Shown: one piece after another, positions 13,311 to 25,029 of the stretch
Position numbering within the stretch: the first letter of the stretch is position 1
Layout of the letters: each line of letters opens with the position of its first letter
NCBI GenBank assembly: GCA_018398805.1
Contig: JAGFBZ010000865.1
Location: 2,418,001-2,482,000 of the forward strand
Reading direction: 5' to 3'
DNA: 64,000 nucleotides
Source of the DNA: Hirundichthys speculiger
Taxonomy: Eukaryota > Chordata > Actinopteri > Beloniformes > Exocoetidae
The notes under the pieces: generated by a model
Databases searched by the model: none
What the model was told of the DNA's origin: nothing
Seen by the model: the letters and a program-made list of their open reading frames with translations, nothing else
Program-made: the position numbers and the translations under genes

Positions 13311-13697
13311 TTACTTTCAAGGGCCAAGATTGAGGGCCAAGGATTGAGGGTTAAGGGCGAGGGTTGAGATTGAGAGTTAAGGGAGGAATTGGAATTCACC
13401 CACTGTATAGTGGTGCAAAGCCCGTTTCAAAAAGATGAGGTCCAGCTGTACTACTCATAAAGTCTTCTTTACTCCGAGAAATGCAACTTTTGTTGTCATT
13501 TTTTTTTTAAAGTGTCAGTGTTTTATTTTTGATCATTTTTGTCCCAAGTTTTGTCTCTGCTCTGTGAAAAGTATGAAGTAAGCAGTTTGAAAAGATTTAA
13601 TTCAAAAACTATAATCATTCATTATGAAATACACAGAAAAAAAAAAGACTGGACCACTGGTTACACTGCTCAGGATGTTCACCTTTTAAAATACAAA

Positions 13698-13703
<6 letters not shown>

Positions 13704-13737
<34 letters not shown>
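13704..13737 (+). repeat. (GT)n microsatellite
   Basis: Seventeen GT units in a row, preceded by TGTGTT. Confidence 0.95.
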
Positions 13738-13738
<1 letters not shown>

Positions 13739-15550
13739 ATGTGCGCCCACGCCAGCACACCCCTCTATCGTTCTATTACACGGGCCAGTGGCTGCGCCAT
13801 CTCACCAGTTTCACCCCTCTGCTCTCCCAGACGGCTCATATAGCCCAGAGGGATGGTGTTGATGCGGAAGGCAGAGGCCGGGTGACTACACACATTATCT
13901 CTGGTAGAGAAGCTCAACCTGCACGGCTCTGGCCTCTCTATCTCCTCTCTGCTGACATCAACATCTAACATTTGCCTCCAGTAGCGCCACATCGCTCTTG
14001 TTAACCGGCTACTGGAAATGTTCATTTTGAGAGCCGATAAGTGCGTTATTCACTGAGCCAGCTCAGAGCACCACCTGCATTTTAAATTTGTGTGCTCTTT
14101 CTCAGGGGAGAGATACCATTCTGTCAAATGATATTTATTCATTTTACTTGTTTCTCAAGTAAAGGCAATCTCACTGAGGGCAATCTCATATTTTTCTACC
14201 CTCATTAATGCCTTTTACATCCGTTTTCACAACTGAATTGTGACTGTATCTATGCATATTTGGAGGGAAAGAGAAGAACCCTCGTTTCAAATTTGGGACA
14301 CTTCTGCCCCCTAGTGGTCACTTGGCTTCCCCCCCCACAAATAACAGTCTAAACTTTGCTGATACTGGAATAATGATCATAAAGGTGGTTGTAATTCAAG
14401 TATGATGACTTGTTAGGCAATTTAAAAACGAATCTAAAGACTAGGTTCTTATCAAGAAGCAAAGGTCTGCAATTATAAATCCAGGCCGTCCACTTTATAG
14501 GCACGAGTCATTTTATCTTCATAAGAAATGATCTACTTGTCATATGATGCTATCCTGACTCTGGTTTCTCTTTCTTTTCTTCTTATAAGTCAGGCAGTTA
14601 CAAGGAAGAAAAATAGCTATTTATCTTTCATATAATACAAACACTATTTCAAAGAGTTTCAGGTTCTAAACACAGTTTGCATTATGTTTGGGATATTTTT
14701 TTTTCCCAAGGCTCCAAGGTTTGAATCAGCAGGAATTATTTATTTGTGGTATCTTTTATATCCATTGCCTCTGTTGGCAGTGACAACACTGAATACAGAT
14801 GATTATATTTCATGTAGATACAACATGCTCACATAAAAGCAGAGTAGAAATTCTCACGTTAAGCACTACAGCAGGGCGCAGACAGCTGACCGCACCCTGA
14901 GCACAGAGCAAACACTTCTGCTGCGCCTCACCTATTATCAAATCTGCTTCTTATCTTTACATAAATGCACAAAAATACACTGGGTGCTCTTTTATATCGC
15001 TCATTGAAGACTGGAGTGTCAATGCTACAAGACAACAGGCAGAAATCTTCAGGACTTTCCTCCACCAACTTCATCTTTCTTTGAATTTTTTCTTCTGTGA
15101 ATCTCAGTTTTGTATTGACGTAACACCTTTTCAATACAGCTTCCTCTCAGCTCAGTATAAAGTTATTTTGGTCACCCACACAAGTCTGAAAGTGAAGTCT
15201 ACGAGGTCTGACTGGAATTCATCGATGGGTGGAGCTGATCATGTAACATTATTCAGAAAAACCTCAAGCAATGATGAACTGTGGAAAATATTTCTAATTC
15301 AAAGAACTGGAACCATCTTTTTAACTTTACCATGTCAGCTACATGTTAAACAATATATAGAGCTCATGAAAAGGCTTTCCTGAAAGATCGTGGCCTTGAG
15401 AACACACACACGCACACACACACAGACAACTCAGTGTTGAGATGCTTGTTGCTTTTTAAAATCTCCAAACCATAACATTGTCTTTAAGCAGAGCTCCAAG
15501 GGCCCTCAAATGTAAAAAAAATTAGTAATTAGGGATCCAAGCAACAAAGT
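13738..15550. other. Intergenic, nothing recognised
   Basis: No gene identified. A moderately GC-rich stretch at 13740-14030 gives an 86-codon minus-strand frame with no known homology. A CTCF-like motif is at 14306, and a short CA repeat is near 15400-15425. Confidence 0.45.
14306..14317 (-). promoter_or_regulatory. CTCF-like core motif
   Basis: Reverse strand CCACTAGGGGGC, followed by A, is a textbook CTCF core. Motif evidence only. Confidence 0.4.
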
Positions 15551-15555
15551 TGCTG

Positions 15556-15740
15556 AAACTCTATTGTTTTTATAAGGATTGTTATAGTTTTCACTGAAGT
15601 CCACGGGCAGCTGAAACAAAACATTGTACATTGTACAATCTATTGTACAGATTGTTTTTGTAGATTGTTTTTGTAAGGATTTTTATAGATTCTCCAAAGA
15701 TCCGTGGGCAACCAAAATTTTACACTGTACAGCAAACAAA
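15556..15740 (+). repeat. Two-copy direct repeat, about 95-105 bp period
   Basis: ATTGTTTTTATAAGGATTGT at about 15563 recurs as ATTGTTTTTGTAAGGATTTT at about 15665. Each is followed by matching CACGGGCAGC / CCGTGGGCAAC and ACA..GTACA segments. A local tandem duplication that has diverged. Confidence 0.65.
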
Positions 15741-15841
15741 TGTTGGATCTAGGTTCCAATCTGCAACAAGACCTTTGACAATTAAAATGATCTCAGTACA
15801 CCACTAGGTGGTGACGCAATAAGACAATTTACAATTTGCTG

Positions 15842-16755
15842 CCTCATTATCTCAAGAACCATATCGGCTAGATCAAAAATTCTTTATTCCTCTTATTCCT
15901 CAGGTGATCCTGAGTCTAACTGACCTAGTGACGCTCATTTCTGAAAAAGCTGAAAGTGAAAAGTTTAATGAAGTAGCCTAAGGCTGTTCATCTGATTTTC
16001 ACGAAACTTTGTGCACGTCACATCGAGACAATGCTGATGAAACGCTGTTAAAAGAACATTGATGAAATTTTTGCACCAGTCAAATTAGTGGGTCTGGCCC
16101 AAAGTTAGTCTTTTTCCAATATCTTGTGATTTATTAGTTCAAATTTGACAAAACTCAGGACAGATCATTACAACAACACTCTTTGGAAGCACACCCCTTT
16201 TAGTGAAATATCATTCATAAGGAGCACAACAACGAATACCTGCCAATATCTAATGAACCCATCGAGATAAAAATCTGACATTTGGTATGACTGCACAAGG
16301 GTTAAATTAAAAGCATGACCTACGATGCCAGTTGGATGAGTTTTCAACATGGCTGCTTAACAGCCTATCAAATTTCAAAAACCACAAATTATAAATGCAC
16401 AAAGCTGATGTTTATGAAACTTTGTAGACTCTTTCATAAAGACATTTGGAAAGAATGTAAAAAAATTAGAAACCAATTGTCCATCAGGGTGTACCATAAT
16501 TAGAAGATGTGTATTTGACCCCATATCTCAAGAACTATGTAGGCCAGAATGAAAATTGCTTTTTTTCCTCTGATTTGCTGAGAGGTGTAGAATCAATGCC
16601 CCCTATTTGTGTTATTTTTTTTTTTAAATCCGGTCTTGCCATTTAAAAAAAATTGAAAGTAAAATGAAACTACTCTTTGCGGTTTTGTTCATGAAGCAAT
16701 TCATTTACAGGCAATGCTGATGAGAAGTTGTTAAAATAATCTTTATTGGACAATC
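15842..16755 (+). repeat. Diverged duplication, two copies about 655 bp apart
   Basis: Copy A (about 15848-16090) and copy B (about 16503-16755) share, in the same order, ATCTCAAGAAC, a tract reading AAAATTSTTT followed by CCTCT, a GAAAGTAAAA-like tract, TGTTCAT and CAATGCTGATGA followed by GTTAAAA. No reading frame is conserved between them. It looks like a decayed dispersed or tandem repeat of unknown family. Confidence 0.55.
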
Positions 16756-19184
16756 TCTTTCAAAGGTTTTTCAAGCAAATGTTTTTATTAATATTTTAGA
16801 GAGATACAACAAATAACATAGGTGCAGAACAGAACGATCACAGTAAGGGTTTACTCAAATATGCTAAATTTCCGGGCTACAGAATGAGTTTCTTGTCTGA
16901 AGCAAAAAATGGCTTTAAGTGTCCCTTTTCAGTCAGTAATTGTCCATTACCCAGGAAAAACACTTCAATTGTGTATGAATATACTTCTCCATAAATCAAC
17001 AAGCCAAAGCATACATTCAACGTAAGACTGACATTAACATTCAAGGCTAGCATGCTTCTAATGCTTTCTTCCCCTCTAAGAATATCATAAAAGATCTCCA
17101 TATCTTATCTAAGATGGTATATTTACCTTTTATAATAAAAGTTATTTTTTTAAGTGCAAGAGAGCTTGACAAGCCTGCAAGCCAAATGCTTAGGTTTGGT
17201 CTAGGTGGTGGATTTCCAGAATTTGGCTATGGTATGTTTTGCTTGTAGCAAGCATAATGTAATCATAGTTTTGTTTGCCTTGCTTAGTCCGGAATTTTCA
17301 GGAAAAATCCCGAGGATGCATAGTTTCTTTCAAAGGTAAGTGCAAATTAAATTTCTAAGTGAGGTCCAGTTTCCAGTCTTTGTCCTGTGTGTTAGAATGT
17401 AACAACTACAAATAAAGAAAACTTGGTAATAACAACCGTACATTGTTCTCTGGAAGCACAATAAAGATTCATGACATTTTGTTAATAGAGGGGCGCTAAA
17501 ACTTGTACAAGTCAATATCTAATGGGCTAACTGAGAAACAGATGGAAAATTTGTTTTACTTATACAATGCTTCCGTTGCTTTTTCAGACCTATAGTGCCT
17601 GCTGGAGGACACCATTCAAATGTGGGTTGTGATTCCTGAAAATCTGCTTGTACCTTAATGCTTAAAAATGATCGAAAAAAAAAAAAATTTAATAGACACC
17701 TTTGAGCCAGTACTGATAAGAAAGTGGTTCCATTTTCAAGACACTCAGTCATCCAGGTCATAGGTAACTGTCAAAGGCCTGAATCAAGACGACTAGATTT
17801 CCTTTTCTTTGTTCTTGAAGACATTTCATCTCCCATCCAAAAGGCTTCATTGGTTAACGATCATTAAAAGCCTTCGGGATGAAAGGTGAAACGTTCACTT
17901 TCAAGATCTCATAAAGCCCCTGGGTTTTGTTTGTGTAAGCATATGTTAATATTGTGCCAGCAATCATAATGTGATAATGAGGGCGACTGGTGTCGCCTTC
18001 GCTGTTAATCTTTACCCAACCACGAAAGTAGAACAGTTAGGACGTGCTGCCTTTATGTCCCCATCCCAGGAATATATAGAACTATAAGAGTACTATCATT
18101 TCAATAGCTCTAGGATGAATAAAGAAACTAAAATGTGCTCATCTTTAGGACTGCGCCCCATGTTTGGCCCCTGGGTTGACATATAAAGTGGTCAACTGTT
18201 TGCTGTAAGCGCATTAAAAAAGATTTTGAATGTAAATTCTTTTAGCCTGCTTTCTCATTCTTTCCATTCGTCTGCCAGTGGTATGATTGAAGTCGGTCAG
18301 TGACTCAAGACAGTCATTCATACGTGGGCGGTGGCTGCTGGATGTGCATGTGACTGGCATGAGATTATGTCAGCAGAGGAGAATCCCTTGTATCCTCAGT
18401 TACCTTATCCCTTCCCTGCCACAATGCTACTTCCGCCATCTGCAGTAAAGTCCCTGAACATCTGTGGCCTGACACGCCTTTGACATAAATATCTTACTGA
18501 TATGTGTGTTTTTAAAACAGGGAGGCCAAGGGTAACACACTCACCGCTTGCTACCTGCTGTGTCTCACAAATTGCGAGACAGGAAGACAAACAATTCATG
18601 TGAACTTGGAAAAAAAACAGCTCCAGAGATAATTTCAGGATTATTTGCTTTCGATAAAAAGAAGAAGAAAAACCTACTCCGAACCGACTGTCAGAAACAT
18701 GAAGATGAGTCACTTCGTTTCTCTACACCGAGTTAGTTCGACCATGTTATAATCTAGACGTTTACAGAAATGTGAAACCTGTTCAGTTACTGCCAGACCA
18801 TGATTCAGCATTTCATTGTTCTTCACATGTGGTGCTGAGACTAATGTGTTAATAGAAATTAACTTATAGAGAAAGACAGAGGCTCGAGAAAATGTGTAGG
18901 TGTAAAAATATCTGCACCACAGCTGATCACACTTTCAAACGTAACAAAGGTATAACCTTCTGGAAACGTTTGCCACAGCTCTTTCTCTGTGTAGCCCTCC
19001 ATCCAGCACTTTTAACAGGAAGAATCCATAAAGCAGTATTTATAGCAGATGGAGTGAAATGAAAGGTTTATAGATAATCTCAGACATTATACACAAACTG
19101 CATGACCTATACAGTCATTTATCATCAGGTATGTGGGTATATTTTGGAGACAGGAGAAGCTTTCTTACGACAGTCCTTCCAAAC
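16756..19184. other. Intergenic, one hairpin repeat, otherwise nothing recognised
   Basis: AT-rich spacer. The only structured item is the inverted repeat at 17812-17913, listed separately. Confidence 0.45.
17812..17913. repeat. Hairpin (inverted) repeat, same family as 47.7 kb
   Basis: The left arm CTTGAAGACATTTCATCTCC continues into CATCCAAAAGGCTT. It pairs with the right arm AAGCCTTCGGGATGAAAGGT, which continues into GAAACGTTCACTTTCAAG. Arms of about 35 nt flank a loop of about 30 nt. A related hairpin lies inside the hAT-like element at 47.6-48.1 kb. Confidence 0.6.
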
Positions 19185-19809
19185 AAACCCTACTTGTTCA
19201 GTCTTCCCTCCATTGTGCTGCCGTGAACTTTAACATTAACATGCTTGATGAGCCCTGTGATGTCTGAGTTGTGGCTCTTGGGGTTTATTTCACTTTCTCT
19301 TAGCATTGCACGTTCTGACCTTGGAGTCAGTTTCCTGTGATGTTCACTCTTTGAAGATTTGGTAACTGTCTTGAATGTTTTCCTTCTATTAAAGCTCTTT
19401 CCGAATTGATGTGGACCAACAGTTGCTTCTCTGAGACATTGCTTATTTTATTCATTTTATTTTATGTCCTTTCCCTCTTGGCATTGTGTTAACATACACA
19501 CAAATGCTCCACACCAGCAACCTTCCTGCTTTTACAGATATCTTCACACTTGCTGCAACTCCTCCTCTCAAATTCTATGGAAGCAATAAGAGATATTTAG
19601 CACTGCCCACTTGATTTTTTTTTTCTTTTTTGTCTTTTTCACTTCTATCTTCTTAAATAAATTATGGCACAGTGAAAAAGTTATATTTTGTTGGTTGTAT
19701 TTGTCTAATACTGAGGCCAATAACAATCAGGTGATTTTATTGTGCTTTTTTACAGAAGAAAAAAAACACTGATTGGAAGAGAAAGTACTAATATTTGCAC
19801 GTGACTGTA
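19185..19809 (-). mobile_element. Tc1-like transposon remnant (N-terminal transposase half)
   Basis: The plus strand matches the reverse of a common fish Tc1 element: TTGTTCAGTCTTCCCTCCAT, TAGCATTGCACGTTCTGACC, AACTGTCTTGAATGTTTTCC, CTTGGCATTGTGTTAACATA, and a terminus near 19790-19809 reading TATTTGCACGTGACTGTA. The encoded minus-strand protein would be the N-terminal DNA-binding part, but it is broken and partly deleted. The catalytic half is absent. Confidence 0.8.
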
Positions 19810-20589
19810 TTTGTCTACCACTGTTTTACCCAGGATACATTTTCTGATAATCAAACTCTGTGTCAAACTCAGCACAGAATGAATGAGTTCAACCCTTTTA
19901 TTTTAATTCAACATCTGTGATTTAGAAATATTGCATTGTAAATAGAGCACAATATCCATATAATAAGTTCTTTTCAGTAGAAATATTGGATTGATTTTTT
20001 ATTTTGGACAAGCAAGATAAGTAAGGGAAATACTCTCTGAATATCTTGATGGAATAAATGAATCAATTACACTGGTGTTAAAAAGTAACCAGAAATACGA
20101 AAAAGAGAAGCCTGCCTCTATCTGGCTGTTAAGAGCAAATATATCGGCATATCAAAGGTTTTATCTGCAGCTCAGTAGACTAAATTGTGTGTGCTTAACC
20201 TAAGTCCCGGCTTGGGATGTGTCTTTGATGCAATGTGCCGTTTGTCAATAATGGAGCAAGGGTTGGATCAGGTCTTCTCTGCACACATGATGAATCAAAG
20301 TGAACCACAGAACTAAATTTAAATGTTGTGCAACTCCAACTTCATTTGGAGATCAATGACACATCACAGCTCAGAATTAGATGCTTAATATAATCTGAGA
20401 GGTATCAGATGCCATTACAACTCCAACAATGTGAGAGGCCAGTGTGGAAGTACGGCCGGGCTTCTGCTACATCACAGCACAGTGAAATACCACATATTCT
20501 AAAGAACTGAGAGCCACCAATGAAAGACTGAATAGACAGGAGGTTCCACGAAGAATATTCGCTTCACAGTGTCTGCTGGATGCACATTA
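19810..20589. other. Intergenic, nothing recognised
   Basis: AT-rich sequence with no recognised gene or repeat family. Confidence 0.45.
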
Positions 20590-21550
20590 ACATCCTTTGA
20601 CTCCCTTTTGTCTCCTTCCCTCTCTCACTCTACTCCCACATAAACCTAACCATATCCCTCCTCTAATCCTCGCTCTAATACCTTTCCTAAACATAACCCA
20701 TTCCCTCCCTCCTCTAACCCTAATGCCGGATTCACACAGATACGTTGCAGCAACACACGGGAGGTGGTGTTTTTGACGTTTCTTTGTCATTCCAAAAATA
20801 ACCAGTCAAATTTCTTCCTGCTTGCTGCACAAATGACCCCCGGCGCCTTGCATTAGTCACGCCTCCATGTGCAATTTCATTGGCTAGCTCTAGCTGCGTA
20901 GCCACAGCTTGACTGGTTGACACGTGCACTGAAGTGGGAAAAGTTGAAAATCCCCCCAGCTTTTGATGGAGGCAACACTATCAAGCAACTGATGATGTCA
21001 CCCCATTTAAAGTCTATGGAGATGGACGCAGATGGCGTAGGCAACACGTTTTTTGTTTCTTTTTGTTTCTTTGTTTTTTTTTTAAACAATACTTTACCAT
21101 GTCTTTCCCTCTCACCCTAGCCGTGTTTTTTTTTTTTACTAAACCTAACCATCGCCTTTCCTTCACTAACCCTAACCGTAATTTCTTTTTACTAAACCTA
21201 ACCATATATCTCCCTCCTCTCACCAAGACTTTTTTAAACAACTGTCTGCATATATATATATCCATGGTTAATGCCAGAATCTGGCAAAACCTTCCTTCCT
21301 CTAACGCTCACCTGGATTTTTTCTTAAACCTAACCATTTACCTCCCTTCCTTTTAACCCTCAACCTGTTTTCCCTTTTCCTAACTATTTCCTTGCCTCCT
21401 CTACTTTGCAATTAGTTTTTTCCTAAATCTAACAAATTCCCTCCCTCATCTGACCAGTCACCCTTATTTTCTTTTCTTAAAGCTAACCATTTCTCTCCCA
21501 CCTCACCCAGTTTTTTTTTTTTTTTCCTAAACCTACCCGAAACAGTTTTA
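20590..21550. repeat. CT-rich, telomere-like degenerate repeat in two blocks with an insert
   Basis: Blocks at 20590-20725 and about 21105-21550 repeat variants of CCTAAACCTAACCATTTCCC plus CTCCCTCCTCTAACCCTAA, with CCCTAA-type hexamers and T-runs. Between them, 20726-21060 is a different sequence with GCAACAC motifs near both edges (CGTTGCAGCAACACACGG and GGCGTAGGCAACACG), possibly a small inserted element. The ORFs here are low-complexity artefacts. Confidence 0.6.
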
Positions 21551-23654
21551 TTGGCTTAGGTTTTTATTGTTCAGGACAAGATTTTTCTATTCTTTTGTCG
21601 GGTTACTGACCATTCTGACAAAAGCCCCAGAACCTTCTGGAGGGCACCTGCACCATCCCAAACATAATCAGGTACTCTTTGGAAGTCATTCTAAGGTCTG
21701 CAGTGACTGTGCAGCTCTTCAGTTTTCAGTCACATCAAATTCCTGGGTAACTATCGAATGGCTGAGAGAGAATGTAAATTTATCAAGTAAATTTATCTTA
21801 GTCACTTGTAAATATGCCAAATTAGAGTATAACATTTAAAATTGTACTGTATTGTTCAACATGGACTTCTAAAGGAGCTGTGTTTACATCTTAAAGCACT
21901 CCATGTGATGTGGAATTTGAAACTATCTAGAGAAAACTTCATACAGAAATGCCAGTGTGTGTAATTAAATTACTATTTTATTTGAATAAATCTGAAATGT
22001 TGAGTCTTGAAATCTTTAACAGGCAACTTCAGCAATCAAACTGGAGAGATTTACAGCGAATTGTAGAAGGGGAATTTCAAACGAAGAGTCAGCAGGAGGT
22101 GATTTCATTCGCCGACAATCAGAGTGGGTGAATCCCCTGTTAGAAGCTGGGGACAGTTGTCTGGAACTGTTAGTACTAAGCTGTGTTTAGTTAATGATGA
22201 CCTATAAATATAAGAAGTAAGATAGATAAAAGTAAGTAAATAAAAACAGGATAAAGAAATCAGGTTTATGACTTACCACATCATCTATCAGAATTTACAG
22301 TAGGTTTGCACGAGGAGGTGCTGTGGAAAACACCATGTGACTGACACATTAACACAATGTCCACATCACTGCTGATGACTTTTTCTCTTTAACCTCAACT
22401 GCTAAATTTAGCAATGATAAGGGAGGCTTTATTCTTCAAGAATTTTTTTCTTTTTTTTGGCTAACATTCCAGGTGCAATGATGTAATGAGGTCCAGCCTT
22501 ACAAAAAAAAATGAAAAAAACGCCAACTAAGAGATGCTGTGCTGACGGCCTCCTCCCTTATTAGAACCAGGCTTTACACACCAACCCTGTTTTACCGTGA
22601 GAAAATCATCTGTTTACTTTTCCACACTTTAAACCAGGCATGAAAGGCATATGCAATAATGTCTGCAATCATTCACAAGTGTTGTCTCTTTTTTTTTCTC
22701 ACATACACACATTCAGACAAACACGCACACACACACACATACACACACACAGGGGGACTTCCAGACCAACACACTTCCACCCACTCTCAACCTCCATCGC
22801 TACAGGCTGAACCTTCGAGACGATTGCACATTCCAGACAGGTCTGCTCACAGTTGCACAGATAAACTTTGAATTAAGACTATTGACATACACACACACAC
22901 AATTGCTTATTGCTGACTGCTGTGTCAGTGACACTCTTAAACCACTAACTAAATTAGACGACTTGCGTTACGGAAATCAAAATGCTCTTTGTGACCTGGG
23001 ATGCTACAATCAACAACGACAAAGATCGTTCAGCTGCTGTCACACAAACATCCAAAATTATTCATGCAAAGTTACTTGGACCAACTGTTGCCTATAGCTG
23101 CTTTGAAAAAGAAAAAAAAAACAAACTGAACAACACTTGCTTGCCAGGGTGCAGCAGACTTTTTATAGATCTTGTACAGAAGACCAAAAAATCAATATGA
23201 GAGTTATCAGATGATGACAAGCTGGAGGTGATAACATTTTTTCCACTCTTCAACTTTGCGATAACACTCAACAACCTAAATTTTTCTGTGTCGTGATGAT
23301 CCAGATGATGCCAACAGAACAGGACTATACAAAGTGATGAGGACTAAACGAGAAGCCCTATGACTGCGTTCACTAACATTTACAGGATGATTTTGTGCTG
23401 CAGGGGCACCCAGGTTATTTTGTATAATTACTTTACAAAAACAGTAACTGTTTTGTTTTTCTTCTAACTGTATGTAAGCTTCACAGTGACAAACTACACA
23501 TGATCATTTACAATTCTATGTGAGCCAACAGAGGCTGTCCCTCTAACTGGTTCAGTCATTTCTTTACTCCAGCCTTTTTACATCATAATATTATTGCTTT
23601 TAATTACTCCCAACACATTCGAAAAACAAAGCAAAAAGATCCTTTAAGTGTGTG
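21551..23654. other. Intergenic with a (CA)n stretch, otherwise nothing recognised
   Basis: Holds an interrupted CA microsatellite at about 22700-22752. No gene signature. Confidence 0.45.
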
Positions 23655-23834
23655 TGCGGTCAAAATCGAGAACCGTTTCCTGTAGAGAACCAGTTCCATG
23701 TGTTTCAATTCCATGGAATCGTTTGGCAGTTTATCTAGCGATTCTCTTATCGATTCCAGCCAGCGAGGAATCTCACGTAATTTACGCAAGTTACGCACTG
23801 TCAATTCCGGAAAGCACTTACGTGATTAAGTTAC

Positions 23835-24140
23835 AGTAGCATCCCAATTGGCAGCACAGTGACGGATGCGCTGGTATGGCCATCTCAAAAGACTCCCTCC
23901 CGAACACCACTCTCACGCTATCCTCCACTTTGACCCCGAATCTGCCAGCTAGAAACTCCCCCGCGGTGCTCCCCGCACACGATGGATGGACGCCTTACCA
24001 GGGACCTACACCAACTAGGCTTGTCGCTGACTGAAGCCTCTAGTCTGGACCGACCCAAATGGAGAAGATTGGTGAAACTGATTGGCTCTACGCATGGTGT
24101 CACCCCCGCCGCCGAGCAAGAGACCCGATGAAGATGATGA
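23835..24140 (+). mobile_element. 5'-truncated LINE insertion with target-site duplication
   Basis: The 12-bp sequence TGATTAAGTTAC occurs at 23823-23834 and again at 24141-24152, flanking a 306-bp insert. The insert encodes on the + strand a LINE ORF2 C-terminus, RWMDALTRDLHQLGLSLTEA and DRPKWRRLVKLIGSTHGVTP, and ends in a GATGATGATGA tail, as expected of 3'-end-primed retrotransposition. Confidence 0.85.
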
Positions 24141-24188
24141 TGATTAAGTTACGTCGGTTTAACACGCGCATTGGAGTTGTAAACAACA

Positions 24189-24341
24189 ATGGCGCCAACC
24201 AGGTCCACACGCTCCAAACTTTGGCTTCACTTCACAAAGAAAGATGGCAACAAAGCAACTTGCAGTCATTGTAAAGTGGAGATAACAGCGTCAAGAGGGA
24301 ACACGACTAACATGCAGAAACAAACACACAACATGCGATAA
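24189..24341 (+). pseudogene. BED zinc-finger N-terminus of a hAT transposase, 50 codons
   Basis: An ATG opens a 50-residue frame beginning MAPTRSTRSKLWLHFTKKDG and containing CSHC (about residues 25-28), with the expected distal histidine around HN near residue 47. This order of aromatic residues, Cys2 and a late His is the BED finger by which hAT transposases bind DNA. The frame stops at 24341, just after the finger, where a full transposase would continue for several hundred residues. It is a relic of an autonomous parent element. Confidence 0.7.
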
Positions 24342-25029
24342 CCAGTGCTGTGTTTTTGACGCGTCTCGGACTGATGGATCTCAACCCAGATACAGCCGCT
24401 GCTGGCAGTAGCCAAGCTAAGATCACCTCTGGTAGGTAGCTATCCCGCTGCCTATGTGCTTCTTTGTAAAACACGCTATAACATTAACGCTGTGCTATTA
24501 AACGAATGCCTTCTGCATTACATTTAGAAGATGACCGTGACGAGAGAGAGAGAGTCTGGCTGGTTCAGAGGCTGGAAGACATGCTTATTTTTCTGCAAAA
24601 GAATTGTTAATTCTTCATAGTATTTGCAGATTTGTACTATGAACTGTTCCGTTGTATTTGATAGTATTTATCTTTCTCTATTATTATTTTTGAGTGCTTA
24701 GTGAGCTCATATATCCTTTTAAAAGGGAGATTTTTTTTAATTTCTATTAGGAAAAATCTGTCAGTAAAATGTTACACATTCTTGTGTATTTGCACAGTTA
24801 CATATTACAACAGTTAACACATTATCTAGGCTTTGGGCCCTTTTGACCTCGCTGTTGAGTTTGTAAGGTTGTGATTTCTAGGTAAAAAAAAAACTGATGC
24901 TACTAAAACTGTTAGTTCTCCTTTTTCCCCAAATTAGAATCGATAAGAGAATCGATAAGGAATCGAATCGTTAAACAGTATCGGTAATGGAATCGGAATT
25001 GAAAAAATCTTATCAATTCCCATCCCTAT

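Larger units (their letters stand above)
12356..13405. mobile_element. Outer inverted-repeat DNA transposon, hosting a nested element
   Basis: The left terminus begins at 12356 with CTGAGTGAATTCCAATTCCT and the right terminus, reverse-complemented, begins CAGTGGGTGAATTCCAATTC. The repeats extend about 50 bp through CCCTTAACCCTCAA-like sequence. Both ends abut TA (12354-12355 and 13406-13407), consistent with a 2-bp target-site duplication. An ORF at 12360-12623 covers the left arm but has no recognised domain. The ISL2EU/Harbinger-like affiliation is a guess. Confidence 0.7.
23655..25028 (+). mobile_element. hAT-like DNA transposon with BED-finger start, interrupted by a LINE
   Basis: Inverted subterminal regions rich in GAATCG/CGATTC flank the unit. 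CGATTCTCTTATCGATTCC near 23739 mirrors GAATCGATAAGAGAATCG near 24938. The right tip reads AATTCCCATCCCTA. The interior encodes a BED zinc finger typical of hAT transposases, but the catalytic region is missing, leaving a deletion derivative. A LINE fragment sits at 23835-24140. The left tip is eroded. Confidence 0.75.

Noticed and set aside
13539..13968. ORFs of 89 and 107 codons across the (GT)n repeat
   Set aside because: They consist of Cys-Val runs translated from the microsatellite and have no homology.
17875..17905. Hammerhead-ribozyme-like GGATGA...GAAAC in the hairpin repeat
   Set aside because: The core reads CGGGATGA instead of CUGAUGA and there is no room for stem II, so a ribozyme is not supported.
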